Of a stretch of DNA of 64,000 nt, positions 1-10,620 are shown piece after piece. The stretch is from Sulfuritalea sp. (GTDB lineage Bacteria; Pseudomonadota; Gammaproteobacteria; Burkholderiales; Rhodocyclaceae). Each line of letters opens with the position of its first letter. Position 1 is the stretch's first letter. The notes below the pieces were generated by a model. It was not told the origin of the DNA and did no database searches. It was given only the letters and a program-made list of their open reading frames with translations. The position numbers and the translations under genes are program-made. The stretch is from NCBI GenBank assembly GCA_030680805.1, contig JAUXUK010000041.1, forward strand, positions 39,249-103,248. Reading direction: 5' to 3'.

Positions 1-503
1 TTCTGGTTGGTGATGTCTTTCGGGATATCGACCAGCACCGGACCGGGGCGGCCGGTCTTGGCGATGTAGAAAGCCTTCTTCAAGGTTATCGCCAGATCCC
101 TGACATCCTTGACCAGGAAATTATGCTTCACGCAGGGGCGGGTAATGCCGACAGTGTCGCATTCCTGAAAGGCGTCCTGCCCGATGTAGGCCGTGGGTAC
201 TTGCCCACTGATGATGACCATCGGGATCGAGTCCATATGTGCCGTGGCAATCCCGGTCACCGCATTGGTCACGCCGGGGCCCGAGGTAACCAGGCAGACG
301 CCGATCTTGTTGGACGAACGGGAATAGGCGTCCGCCGCATGAACGGCCGCCTGCTCATGGCGAACCAGCACATGCTTGAACTTGTCCTGCTTGAAGAGTT
401 CGTCGTAAATGAAAAGAACTGAGCCGCCGGGATAGCCGAATACATATTCGACCTTTTCCTCGTGCAAGCACCTGATTACAATTTCTGCGCCAGTTAGCTG
501 CAT
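1..503 (-). CDS. ilvB: Acetolactate synthase large subunit (5' part, cut by window edge)
   Basis: Thiamine-diphosphate enzyme that condenses two pyruvates, or pyruvate with 2-ketobutyrate, in branched-chain amino acid synthesis. Only the first 167 or so codons are here; the gene runs off the left edge. The ATG is at 501-503 and the protein begins [13 protein letters not shown]. The N-terminal pyrimidine-binding domain is visible, with [14 protein letters not shown] carrying the conserved cofactor-activating glutamate, then [12 protein letters not shown] and [12 protein letters not shown]. These are hallmarks of AHAS large subunits. ilvI is an equally valid name. The gene diverges from the sigma factor cluster, with about 120 bp between them. 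Confidence 0.93.
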   Translation of the reverse strand, partial: MQLTGAEIVIRCLHEEKVEYVFGYPGGSVLFIYDELFKQDKFKHVLVRHEQAAVHAADAYSRSSNKIGVCLVTSGPGVTNAVTGIATAHMDSIPMVIISGQVPTAYIGQDAFQECDTVGITRPCVKHNFLVKDVRDLAITLKKAFYIAKTGRPGPVLVDIPKDITNQ

Positions 504-626
504 TGGTTACACCTGTTACACTTTTCGAGTGAAACGTATAACCTTACTGTCTCGTCCGCGAATGGTCAAGATTTTTAGTCTTTTCTTCGCACTGAAAAAC
601 TGCTGAATGCTGGCAGGAGCTATCCT

Positions 627-1190
627 CTGGGTTCCCGAACCGAACTATCCGACTTCCTCGCCAGCGTAGAGCGACGCGCCTTCAAGCAGGCCATGTTCGC
701 CATCCGCAATGAGGAGACCGCACTGGACATTGTCCAGGATGCGATGATGAGACTCGCTGAGAAATACGGTGACCGCCCGGTCGTGGAATGGCCGATGCTG
801 TTTCAGCGAATCCTGCAAAACGCCATCCGCGACAATTACCGGCGATCAAAGGTCCGCTCTCTTTGGACCACCCTGCTATCGTCCCTTTCTCCCAATGATG
901 ACGAGGATGCAGATCCGCTTGAAACTTTTTCGGCTGAAAACGAGTCTGATGGACTGGCGACACCGCACCGGCAACTGGAACGCTCGCAACTCCTTGGTGT
1001 TATTGAAAAAGAAGTCGAGAAACTACCTCCACGTCAACGCGAAGCCTTCCTGATGCGTTATTGGGAGGAAATGGATATTGCCGAAACTGCGGCGGCCATG
1101 GGGTGTTCGGAAGGCAGCGTAAAGACGCATTGTTCGCGGGCCACTCACACTCTGGCTGTAGCACTCAAGGCGAAAGGCATAGAGCTATGA
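627..1190 (+). CDS. ECF-type RNA polymerase sigma factor, probable CTG start
   Basis: Sigma-70 family factor of the ECF type. Region 2 is seen in LDIVQDAMMRLAEKYGD and the following WPMLFQRILQNAIRDNYRR. Region 4 is seen in LPPRQREAFLMRYWEEMDIAETAAAMGCSEGSVKTH, a typical helix-turn-helix. The first in-frame ATG is at 693, but the frame is open upstream and reads ELSDFLASVERRAFKQAM, which looks like the normal start of region 2. No ATG, GTG or TTG lies in that extension. A CTG at 627 sits 7 nt after AGGAG (615-619), so I place the start there; if it is wrong, the protein begins at 693. The stop overlaps the next gene's ATG (ATGA at 1187-1190), so the two are likely translationally coupled. Confidence 0.8.
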   Translation: MGSRTELSDFLASVERRAFKQAMFAIRNEETALDIVQDAMMRLAEKYGDRPVVEWPMLFQRILQNAIRDNYRRSKVRSLWTTLLSSLSPNDDEDADPLETFSAENESDGLATPHRQLERSQLLGVIEKEVEKLPPRQREAFLMRYWEEMDIAETAAAMGCSEGSVKTHCSRATHTLAVALKAKGIEL

Positions 1191-1573
1191 ATGAAGATAC
1201 TGAATTCGGTTACAAGGCAAGGCAGATCCTCAATCAGGGCGTTGATAGCCTTGCTGAGAGTGTGGCTGTACGCCTCCATCGAGCCCGTCAGATGGCCTTG
1301 AACAGCCAGAGAATCCCGGTGCAGGGTCTGCGCTTGGCCGGGATCGGCCAAGAAGTGGAACATGCGTTGTTTTCAAATGTCCGCACCTTGGCTGCCCTCA
1401 TGGCCCTGACTGTGGGTGTAATGGGAACCTATTACTGGAATGCTTTTCAACAGGCTCAGGAATACGAGGAAATAGACAGCGCCCTGCTCACGGACGAACT
1501 GCCCCCGTCCGCTTACCTTGATCGAGGCTTCCACGTATGGCTCGAGCGCGCTTCGGACTCATCCTCGCAGTAG
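1187..1573 (+). CDS. DUF3619 family membrane protein
   Basis: A 128-residue protein starting MNEDTEFGYKARQILNQG, with one membrane segment at about residues 65-83 (VRTLAALMALTVGVMGTYY). It matches the DUF3619 pattern: a cytoplasmic N-terminal helical part, one transmembrane helix and a short acidic C-terminal tail. Its start overlaps the stop of the sigma factor gene. That position and topology would suit an anti-sigma role, but this is inference from context and no function is established. Its 3' end overlaps the next gene by 37 nt. Confidence 0.8.
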   Translation: MNEDTEFGYKARQILNQGVDSLAESVAVRLHRARQMALNSQRIPVQGLRLAGIGQEVEHALFSNVRTLAALMALTVGVMGTYYWNAFQQAQEYEEIDSALLTDELPPSAYLDRGFHVWLERASDSSSQ

Positions 1574-2067
1574 CGCTCTGGCTGGCCTCTCCGCTCGGCC
1601 ATGCTGTCGTCCCTCCCCTGCCTCAACCAACCTGGGCTGAATTGAGCGGGGAGCAGAAGCGCGTTCTCGCCCCGCTCGCCCCTGAATGGGACAAGATGGA
1701 AGGTTTCCGGCGCAAGAAGTGGCTTGGCATCGCCCAACGCTACCAGTCCATGAGCGCGGATGAGCAGGCTCGAATGCAGCGCCGGATGACTGCTTGGGCG
1801 AAGCTCACGCCTGATGAGCGCAAACGTGCGAGAGAACAATACAAAACGCTGCAAAAAGCTCCTCCCGAGAAGAAGGAGGCAGTTAAATTGAAATGGCAGG
1901 AGTACAAGGAACTGCCTGAAAGCGAAAAGACGCGCCTCAAAGCCGAAGCAGCAAGCAAGCCGACGCCGCGCCCTCCGCCATCAAAGCAGGCAGTTGCCGT
2001 TAAGCCGCCCCCCACATCGGGCAGCCCCCCCGCGAACGCACCAGCCAGCCAGCCAGCAGCTCGCTAG
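1537..2067 (+). CDS. DUF3106 family secreted protein
   Basis: A 176-residue protein with an N-terminal signal sequence (residues 1-23, ending LGHAVV). A charged, tryptophan-rich region follows (WAELSGEQKRVLAPLAPEW, then KKWLGIAQRY), with repeated LTPDER- and LPESEK-like helices, as in DUF3106. The C-terminal 40 residues are rich in Pro, Lys and Ala and are probably disordered. The resemblance to periplasmic Spy/RcnB-like helical proteins is loose. It overlaps the DUF3619 gene and precedes an RDD gene, forming a block commonly seen in betaproteobacteria. Function unknown. Confidence 0.78.
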   Translation: MARARFGLILAVALWLASPLGHAVVPPLPQPTWAELSGEQKRVLAPLAPEWDKMEGFRRKKWLGIAQRYQSMSADEQARMQRRMTAWAKLTPDERKRAREQYKTLQKAPPEKKEAVKLKWQEYKELPESEKTRLKAEAASKPTPRPPPSKQAVAVKPPPTSGSPPANAPASQPAAR

Positions 2068-2520
2068 TTGTCCGTCGCAATGCCTGCCCCTGTAGCCAGT
2101 GCCATGGCGCCGCTGCCAGGAATAGCCCGTCGCATCGCCAGCATGGCCTACGAAAGCCTCCTGTTGCTGGGCGTTCTTTCGCTGGCCTTCATGGTGCCGC
2201 ATCTTGCCTTGGGCGTGGGCTTCGAGATCGTACTACCGGGTTGGGTGCTGATCAGCCACGTCTTCGCGGTGATGGGTGCCTACTTCATCTGGTATTGGCG
2301 CCATGGCGGGCAAACGCTGGCGATGCAGACCTGGAAAATAGCGCTGACAACCCCGAGCGGAGCACCGCCATCCCTTGCACAACTTGCGCTGCGCTATGTC
2401 GTGGCGTGGCCAAGCGTGGTCTGCCTTGGAGTTGGACTGTTATGGGCGTTGATTGACCGCGACGGACAGTTTCTTCATGACCGGCTGGCGGGCACCCGAA
2501 TAGTGTTCAGGCGAGACTAG
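2068..2520 (+). CDS. RDD family membrane protein
   Basis: A 150-residue integral membrane protein. The RDD domain begins at GIARRIASMAYESLLLLG, where Arg and a later Asp line the first helices. Three hydrophobic segments follow, with the conserved YFIWYWRHGGQTLAMQTWKI stretch and an end near HDRLAGTRIVFRRD. A TTG start at 2068 abuts the previous stop; an ATG at 2080 is an alternative that removes four residues. RDD proteins have been linked to ion or small-molecule transport, but the substrate cannot be read here. It is the last gene of the sigma factor cluster. Confidence 0.82.
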   Translation: MSVAMPAPVASAMAPLPGIARRIASMAYESLLLLGVLSLAFMVPHLALGVGFEIVLPGWVLISHVFAVMGAYFIWYWRHGGQTLAMQTWKIALTTPSGAPPSLAQLALRYVVAWPSVVCLGVGLLWALIDRDGQFLHDRLAGTRIVFRRD

Positions 2521-2539
2521 GCGCAGGCATCGAAACCGC

Positions 2540-3619
2540 TTAGCGTCGCTCGACCCACCAAAGCATTGCGGCCGCAGTTACCAGAAAAAGCACACTGGGT
2601 GTTATTGCCGAAAAGAAGGGGGGCCAACTATTGATCGCCCCAAGGCTGGAAAATAGACCGTTCAGCATATGGAACCCGATCCCCAGCATGATGCCGGCAA
2701 ACACGCGAATGCTCACGGCTCCCATGCGATCCTGCATGTAGGCAAAAGGCAGCGCCAGCGCCATCATCACAAGGGCCGCCAGGGGATAAATCAGCTTTTT
2801 CCACATTGCGATGACGTAGCGATCGGTCTTCTGCTGGTTTCCGCTCAGATGGCGTATGTAGAGATACAAATTCACCAATGACATGCGCTCGGGAACCACC
2901 AGCAGCACCGCCAGCAAGTCAGGATTGAGCGCCGACTTCCAATTCAGTTCGCCATACCGCTCGACACTTGCCGAGTCCCCGGAAAATACAGTACGGACCA
3001 CCCCCTCAAGTGACCAGCTGCCCGCAGCCACGTAGCGTCCTCGCTCGGCCTGGCTGATCGACCGCAACTGGAACCGCTCATCGAAATCAAATATGCGCAC
3101 GTTCTGCAGCGTGGCGTCCGGAAGCACTTCGCGAACATTCACGAACGCGCGCTCGTCCCTGACCCACAAACCGGAACGAAATTCCTGAGCCACCAGAGAG
3201 CCCATGGCCTTGAGCCTGAGTTGCTGGGCAGCCCTCTCCGCGGGAGGGGCAACAAACTCGCCCACCATAAGCGTCAGCGCCGCGAACACCAGTCCGATCT
3301 TCGTCAATGTGACCAGCAAATCCCGCGTCGAGAGGCCTGCGGCACGCAGCACGGTAATCTCTGAATGACGAGCGAGGACCGTAAGCGCATAAAGGGTTCC
3401 GATCAGAACGCCGATCGGAAACAGTTCATACAATCGTCCAGGCAAAGTCAGGGTCACATAGCCGAGCGCATGCTGCAACTGATACCCGCCCTTGCCTATG
3501 CTTTCAAGCTGATGGATCAGGTCAAAGAAGGCGAACAGCATCAAGAACGCGGTCAGTACCAGGGCGGTGGACGCATAGATCTCCCGCGCCAGATGACGCT
3601 CGTAGAGCTTCAGCGCCAT
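2540..3619 (-). CDS. lptG: LPS export permease LptG
   Basis: Inner-membrane permease of the LptB2FG transporter, which extracts lipopolysaccharide for transport to the outer membrane. The protein has 359 residues from MALKLYERHLAREI (ATG at 3617-3619). The frame is open further upstream into lptF, but that part is not LptG-like. There are three N-terminal membrane helices, a periplasmic jellyroll region (about 95-260) and three C-terminal helices ending WWVERR. It overlaps the 3' end of lptF by 10 nt, so the two are transcribed and probably translated together. Confidence 0.93.
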   Translation of the reverse strand: MALKLYERHLAREIYASTALVLTAFLMLFAFFDLIHQLESIGKGGYQLQHALGYVTLTLPGRLYELFPIGVLIGTLYALTVLARHSEITVLRAAGLSTRDLLVTLTKIGLVFAALTLMVGEFVAPPAERAAQQLRLKAMGSLVAQEFRSGLWVRDERAFVNVREVLPDATLQNVRIFDFDERFQLRSISQAERGRYVAAGSWSLEGVVRTVFSGDSASVERYGELNWKSALNPDLLAVLLVVPERMSLVNLYLYIRHLSGNQQKTDRYVIAMWKKLIYPLAALVMMALALPFAYMQDRMGAVSIRVFAGIMLGIGFHMLNGLFSSLGAINSWPPFFSAITPSVLFLVTAAAMLWWVERR

Positions 3620-4692
3620 CGCACTTTGCCCCAGGCAAGCGGATTCTGCCGGCGATAAAACAAGACAATGAGGAGCAGGAACATTCCCACGTGCACCGCC
3701 CATACACCGATCTCGAAACCCAACTTCCCTTGCGCAACCCATGCCTGACTGACGCTGAGCAAATTGCTGTAGACCATGTAGGTCAGCAGCGCAAAAACCA
3801 GATTGTTGGTACGTCCGGCGCGCGGATTGACGAACGACAGGGGGATGGCCAGAATCGCCAGATTCAGGGCCGCCAGCGGCAACCCCAGACGCCAAAGCAG
3901 TTCGGCAAGATGGACCGGCTGCGGGTCGCGCAGCAGATCCCACAACGGTTTGGTACGTGGTGATTCCTCGAACCCGCGCGCCTCCTTGGTTTCGACACGC
4001 AAAGCATAGCGATCGAATTCCATCACCCGGTATTCGGCTGTTCCGGCTGTTCCTTCATAGCGTCGCCCACGATCAAGGACCAGAAAACGATCTCCATTGG
4101 GCATGGTTTCCGTATGGCCTTGCGCCGTTGCCATCACGCCCAGCCTGCCTTGCTGAATGGAACTGATGAAAACGTTCTTCACCTTGCCTTCCTCACCCGC
4201 CATGCTCTCGACAAAAAACACCCGGTCGGCCGCACCTGACTCATTGAATGCGCCCGGTGACACACGGGATACGTCATCGCGTTGATCCATGGTCTGACGG
4301 TAGGCCTCGCTCTTCTGGGTCGCCCAGGGCGCCAGCAGCAAAGAAAGGATCGCTATCACGACCACGGGTGGCCCGACAAACTTCAGCACCGGCTTGATCC
4401 ATGCAGTCAACGGAATGCCTGACGCCAGCCACACAACCATTTCCGAATCGCGATACCAACGCGACAGGGTCATCAGCACGGCAACGAACAACGTCAATGA
4501 AAGAAGCACCGGCAGATAACTGATGGCACGAAAGCCCAGCAGTGCGATGACCGCCTCAGAGGCGAGCCTCCCGCCGGCTGCATCACCCAGCAGACGAATC
4601 AGCTGGGTGGTCATCAGAATCGCAAACAGCGCGACAAAGACCCCCGCTGCCGTGTGGGTGAATTCCCGAATTGCCGCGCGCTGAAAAATCAT
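3610..4692 (-). CDS. lptF: LPS export permease LptF
   Basis: A 360-residue partner of LptG in the LPS extractor. The start MIFQRAAIREFTHTAAGVF and the first helices match the LptF/LptG (YjgP/YjgQ) family. A large periplasmic region (about 120-265) includes DRVFFVE and the GDRFLVLDRGRRYEG stretch typical of LptF. Three C-terminal helices follow, with a conserved NPRAGRTNNLVFALL motif. It heads the lptFG pair and diverges from pepA, an arrangement also found in other proteobacteria. Confidence 0.93.
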   Translation of the reverse strand: MIFQRAAIREFTHTAAGVFVALFAILMTTQLIRLLGDAAGGRLASEAVIALLGFRAISYLPVLLSLTLFVAVLMTLSRWYRDSEMVVWLASGIPLTAWIKPVLKFVGPPVVVIAILSLLLAPWATQKSEAYRQTMDQRDDVSRVSPGAFNESGAADRVFFVESMAGEEGKVKNVFISSIQQGRLGVMATAQGHTETMPNGDRFLVLDRGRRYEGTAGTAEYRVMEFDRYALRVETKEARGFEESPRTKPLWDLLRDPQPVHLAELLWRLGLPLAALNLAILAIPLSFVNPRAGRTNNLVFALLTYMVYSNLLSVSQAWVAQGKLGFEIGVWAVHVGMFLLLIVLFYRRQNPLAWGKVRWR

Positions 4693-4712
4693 GGTGTAGC
4701 GGCCTGCCTGCT

Positions 4713-4742
4713 TTGACTTTTAGTGAAAACTTGGGGAATAAT
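4713..4742 (+). promoter_or_regulatory. Sigma-70-type promoter for pepA
   Basis: TTGACT at 4713-4718 and AATAAT at 4737-4742 are each one base from consensus, with an 18-nt spacer. They lie about 70 bp upstream of the pepA start and point toward it. A purine-rich ribosome site, GAGGAGAG at 4802-4809, sits just before the start codon. Prediction from sequence only. Confidence 0.55.
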
Positions 4743-4813
4743 CGAGGTACTACTGGAAATCACTCGAAACATGAAGATTTCTCCTATTTCCCTCATTCCC
4801 CGAGGAGAGTGTC

Positions 4814-6337
4814 TTGGAATTTAGCATAAAGAGCGGAAGCCCGGAAAAGCAGCGCAGCGCCTGCGTTGTGGTTGGCGTCTTCGAACCGAGAAAGCTTTCG
4901 GCGTCCGCGGAGAAAGTGGACAACGCGGCGCAGCAGTTTCTCAGCGACATCCTGCGTCGGGGTGACATGGAGGGCAAGGCCGGCACCAGCCTGCTGCTGC
5001 ACGGCGTCCCCGGTGTCGAAGCGGATCGCGTCCTGCTGGTAGGGCTCGGCAAGGAACGGGAATTTCGCGAAAAGGAATACAGGGCAGCGCTGGCAACGGC
5101 GGTTCGCCAGCTCAATGAAACCGGCGGCTTCGACGGCACCCTCTATCTGACGGAACTTGACGTAAAAAAACGGGATGTGGCCTGGAAAATCCGACAAGCC
5201 GCGCTCGTGGTGCAGGAAACCGTCTACCGCTTCGATCGCCTCAAGTCGAAAAAGGACGAAGTGCGTCGGCCGCTGCGAAAGCTGACATTCTGCGTTACCC
5301 GGCGCAACGAGCTGGCCGTCGCCGAGGCCGCTTTGGCAGAAGGCCTGGCGATTGCAGCAGGGGTCGAACTGGCCAAGGACCTCGGCAATCTGCCGGGCAA
5401 CATCTGCACGCCGACCTATCTCGCTGACCAGGCGAAGCAGCTGGCGAAATCGCACGGCCTTGGGGTCGATGTCCTGGATCGCGGGGACATGGAAAAGCTG
5501 GGGATGAACACCCTGCTCTCCGTCGCCCGTGGATCGCACGAACCGCCGAAATTCATCGTTCTGCGCCATGCCGGCGGCGCTACCGGAACAAAACCGGTAG
5601 TACTGGTCGGCAAGGGCATCACCTTCGATTCCGGCGGCATTTCCCTGAAGCCGGGGCCGGAAATGGACGAGATGAAGTACGACATGTGCGGCGCCGCCAG
5701 CGTGCTCGGAACACTCAAGGCAGTGGCCATGATGAAGCTGCCGCTCAACATCGTCGGCGTCATCCCGTCCACGGAAAACATGCCCGGAGGCGCGGCGACA
5801 AAACCCGGAGATGTAATAACTTCAATGTCGGGCCAGACCGTCGAAATCCTCAACACGGATGCCGAGGGCCGCCTGATCCTGTGTGATGCCCTGACCTACG
5901 TCGAACGCTTTGATCCGGAGTGCGTGGTTGATATCGCCACGTTGACGGGAGCGTGCGTGATCGCACTGGGGCATGTGGCGACCGGCTTGCTCGCCAATCA
6001 TGACGGTCTGGCGCGAAATTTGATCGATGCGGGACACGACTCCTACGACCGGGCCTGGCAACTGCCGCTGTGGGATGATTATCAGGAGCAACTCAAAAGC
6101 AACTTTGCCGACATGGCAAATATCGGCGGCCGGCCGGCCGGCACCATAACGGCCGCTTGCTTCCTCGCCCGATTCACCGACAAGTATCACTGGGCACATC
6201 TCGACATCGCGGGCACGGCATGGCGTTCCGGCAAGGAAAAGGGGGCAACCGGACGACCGGTGCCCTTGCTCACGCACTTCCTTATGGATCGCGCCAGTCG
6301 AGCGCCAAAGCCAGCCGGCAAGCGTAAGCGGGGATGA
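4814..6337 (+). CDS. pepA: Leucyl aminopeptidase PepA
   Basis: Two-metal M17 aminopeptidase that removes N-terminal residues from peptides; in E. coli PepA also binds DNA at Xer sites and the carAB promoter. The protein has 507 residues, the usual length. A TTG start at 4814 gives [13 protein letters not shown], supported by GAGGAGAG just upstream. The catalytic domain carries [16 protein letters not shown] (metal-binding Lys and Asp) and the family signature [14 protein letters not shown]. It diverges from lptF and overlaps the holC start by 4 nt. Confidence 0.95.
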   Translation: MEFSIKSGSPEKQRSACVVVGVFEPRKLSASAEKVDNAAQQFLSDILRRGDMEGKAGTSLLLHGVPGVEADRVLLVGLGKEREFREKEYRAALATAVRQLNETGGFDGTLYLTELDVKKRDVAWKIRQAALVVQETVYRFDRLKSKKDEVRRPLRKLTFCVTRRNELAVAEAALAEGLAIAAGVELAKDLGNLPGNICTPTYLADQAKQLAKSHGLGVDVLDRGDMEKLGMNTLLSVARGSHEPPKFIVLRHAGGATGTKPVVLVGKGITFDSGGISLKPGPEMDEMKYDMCGAASVLGTLKAVAMMKLPLNIVGVIPSTENMPGGAATKPGDVITSMSGQTVEILNTDAEGRLILCDALTYVERFDPECVVDIATLTGACVIALGHVATGLLANHDGLARNLIDAGHDSYDRAWQLPLWDDYQEQLKSNFADMANIGGRPAGTITAACFLARFTDKYHWAHLDIAGTAWRSGKEKGATGRPVPLLTHFLMDRASRAPKPAGKRKRG

Positions 6338-6759
6338 CACAAATCACCTTTTTGCACGGTGCGCTCGACAGGCTGGAGGCGGTCGTCGCCTGGCTTGCGC
6401 AGGCCAGCAGGGAAGGCAAACCGGTACTTGTCTACGTGCCGGCTGCCGAGCGCGGCGAAAAGCTGGATCGCCTGCTGTGGACACACCCTGCGACAGGATT
6501 CACAGCCCATTGCCGCACTGGGGACAAGCTGGCGGCAGAAACTCCGATCGTTCTTGCGCCTGATCTCGATCATCCGGTGCATGACGAATGCCTGTTGAAT
6601 CTGTCAGACGAAATTCCGCCGGGTTTCAGCCGCTTTCAGCAGTTGATCGAAATCGTCAGTGCCGACGATGGTGACAGGCTTCCGGGCCGCGAACGCTTTC
6701 GCTTTTACAGGGAGCGCGGCTATCCGCTGGAAGCGCGCGATATCTCGAAGGGTATGTAG
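6334..6759 (+). CDS. holC: DNA polymerase III subunit chi
   Basis: A 141-residue protein of the HolC family. Chi links the clamp loader to single-strand DNA binding protein. The start [17 protein letters not shown], the central [20 protein letters not shown] and the C-terminal [17 protein letters not shown] match the family fold. The ATG overlaps the pepA stop (ATGA). A pepA-holC order is common in beta- and gammaproteobacteria, often followed by valS; here valS is about 40 kb away. Confidence 0.9.
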   Translation: MTQITFLHGALDRLEAVVAWLAQASREGKPVLVYVPAAERGEKLDRLLWTHPATGFTAHCRTGDKLAAETPIVLAPDLDHPVHDECLLNLSDEIPPGFSRFQQLIEIVSADDGDRLPGRERFRFYRERGYPLEARDISKGM

Positions 6760-6762
6760 AGC

Positions 6763-7169
6763 ATGGCTGACGACAATACTGCTGATCTGCTGCGCAAGGC
6801 CGATGCGCTGATCAAACGCACCCGGGTATACGTGGCAGGGTCCTCGGTACCGACGGTAGCAGCCACGCCCCCTGAAGACGACTTGCCTATCCTCACCGAC
6901 ATCGTCACCGAACACGAAGCTGCGCTTGCCACGGCGCCGCCGCACATGCAACAGCATCTCGACGCACTTCGCGAAGAGCTGTCACGCTGGCTTGATCAGG
7001 AGTTGCCGCAAGCGGTGCTCAAGGTCACGGACGGATTGGCCGACCAGTTGATGGGAGAACTTACCGATCAGGCGGAAAAGAACCTGTTGCCACGCCTGAT
7101 CGCGCGACTTGACGGTACAGCCTCACAGTCCGACGATCGCAAGAAAAGCGAAACGCAGCAACCGAAAGA

Positions 7170-7173
<4 letters not shown>
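6763..7173 (+). CDS. Conserved hypothetical protein downstream of holC
   Basis: A 136-residue soluble acidic protein beginning MADDNTADLLRKADALIKR, 3 nt after the holC stop. The central part (about 50-115) is helical and amphipathic: LDALREELSRWLDQELPQAVLKV, then LTDQAEKNLLPRLI. The N-terminal region is Pro/Ala-rich and the tail is charged. No catalytic motif is visible. Spacing suggests the same operon as pepA-holC. Its last bases overlap the convergent GST gene by 4 nt. Function unknown. Confidence 0.75.
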
Positions 7174-9298
<2,125 letters not shown>

Positions 9299-9299
9299 C

Positions 9300-9629
9300 A
9301 TGGCTTTCGCCGAAAACCTGAAACAACTGCCCCGCATCTCGCATCTGACCGCAATCCAGTTGCTTGACAGCGATGGCGGCGTCGCGGCCACGATCGAGAA
9401 CAAGCCGGGCCAGACCGGTTCGCTGTCGATCTACAACCATCTCGGACAGATTTACGGCGCCATTACCGTTGAAGCCGCGAAAAAGGGACTGGAACTCTAT
9501 GCCGAGCACACCGACGATGCCCGGCAGAATCCTGGAAAGCACCCCAACATCGATCGCCTGCTGGCAATGGCGGCTGATGGCAAGGCACTGCTGCGCGTGA
9601 AGCACGTCTTCGCCACAGGAACCGACTAG
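9300..9629 (+). CDS. DUF2322 family protein
   Basis: A 109-residue soluble protein starting MAFAENLKQLPRISHLTAIQ, 1 nt after the purB stop. The pattern of SLSIYNHLGQIYGAITVEAAKKGLELYAEHTDDARQNPG matches DUF2322, a small family seen mainly in beta- and gammaproteobacteria. No enzymatic motif is evident. Transcription with purB is likely. Function unknown. Confidence 0.8.
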   Translation: MAFAENLKQLPRISHLTAIQLLDSDGGVAATIENKPGQTGSLSIYNHLGQIYGAITVEAAKKGLELYAEHTDDARQNPGKHPNIDRLLAMAADGKALLRVKHVFATGTD

Positions 9630-9680
9630 CCCCGGCGTCGGGCGCGCACCAGGCAGGACTCCCGCAGCGCCCTCTGTTCC

Positions 9681-10619
9681 CTACACAACGGCTTCCTGCT
9701 TCTCGACCTTGGGCTGTACGAACTGCGCGCGCGAAACGCCGAGCCACATCACCAGCGGGCTGGCGACCAGGACCGAGGAATAGATGCCGAAACAAATGCC
9801 GATGGTCAGCGCCAGGGCGAAGTAATGCAGGGCCGGGCCGCCGAAAATCAGCATCGAGGTCACCATCATCTGGGTCGAGCCGTGGGTGATGATGGTGCGC
9901 GAAATGGTGCTGGTGATGGCGTGGTCCAGCACCTCCGGCGTGGTCATGCCGCGCTTCTTCTTGAAGGTTTCGCGCACCCGGTCGAACACCACCACCGACT
10001 CGTTCACCGAGTAGCCCAGCACCGCCAGCACCGCGGCCAGCACCGGCAGCGAGAACTCCCACTGGAAGAAGGAGAAGAAGCCGAGGATGATCACCACGTC
10101 ATGCATGTTGGCGATGATGGCCGAGAGGGCAAAGCGCCACTCGAAACGGAAGGCCAGATAGAGCATGATGCCCGCCACCACCAGCAGCAGCGCCAGGGCG
10201 CCGTCCTCGGCAAGCTCCTTGCCCACCTGCGGCCCGACGAACTCGACCCGCTTCAGCGCCGGCGCCGTGCCACCGGCGCCGGCTTTTGCAAGCGAGGCCA
10301 TGACCTGATCACCGACCTTCGAGCTTTCCGTGCCCTTCACCAGCGGAACGCGGATCAGCACGTCGCGCGAGGAACCAAAATTCTGCACCTGGGTATCGGT
10401 AAAGCCGTCGCCTTCCAGCTGCTTGCGGATTTGTGTCAGGTCGGCCGCCTGGGCGTAGCCGACTTCGATCAACGTACCGCCGGTGAACTCGACGGAAAAA
10501 TGCAGGCCGCGGGTGGCGAGGAAGAACACCGCCAGCAAAAAAGTGATCAACGAGATGATGTTGAACACCAGTGCGTGGCGCATGAAGGGGATGTCTTTGC
10601 GGATGCGGAAAAATTCCAT
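9681..10619 (-). CDS. secF: Protein translocase subunit SecF
   Basis: Inner-membrane accessory of the Sec translocon that works with SecD to drive export using the proton gradient. The protein has 312 residues: N-terminal membrane helix (about 18-36), periplasmic P1-like domain including VEFTGGTLIEVGY, then five helices. The RND-type motifs LGYSVNESVVVFDRVRE and ITTHGSTQ-like segments (TIITHGSTQMMVTS) are clear. It lies 1 nt downstream of secD in the yajC-secD-secF operon. Confidence 0.95.
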   Translation of the reverse strand: MEFFRIRKDIPFMRHALVFNIISLITFLLAVFFLATRGLHFSVEFTGGTLIEVGYAQAADLTQIRKQLEGDGFTDTQVQNFGSSRDVLIRVPLVKGTESSKVGDQVMASLAKAGAGGTAPALKRVEFVGPQVGKELAEDGALALLLVVAGIMLYLAFRFEWRFALSAIIANMHDVVIILGFFSFFQWEFSLPVLAAVLAVLGYSVNESVVVFDRVRETFKKKRGMTTPEVLDHAITSTISRTIITHGSTQMMVTSMLIFGGPALHYFALALTIGICFGIYSSVLVASPLVMWLGVSRAQFVQPKVEKQEAVV

Positions 10620-10620
10620 G

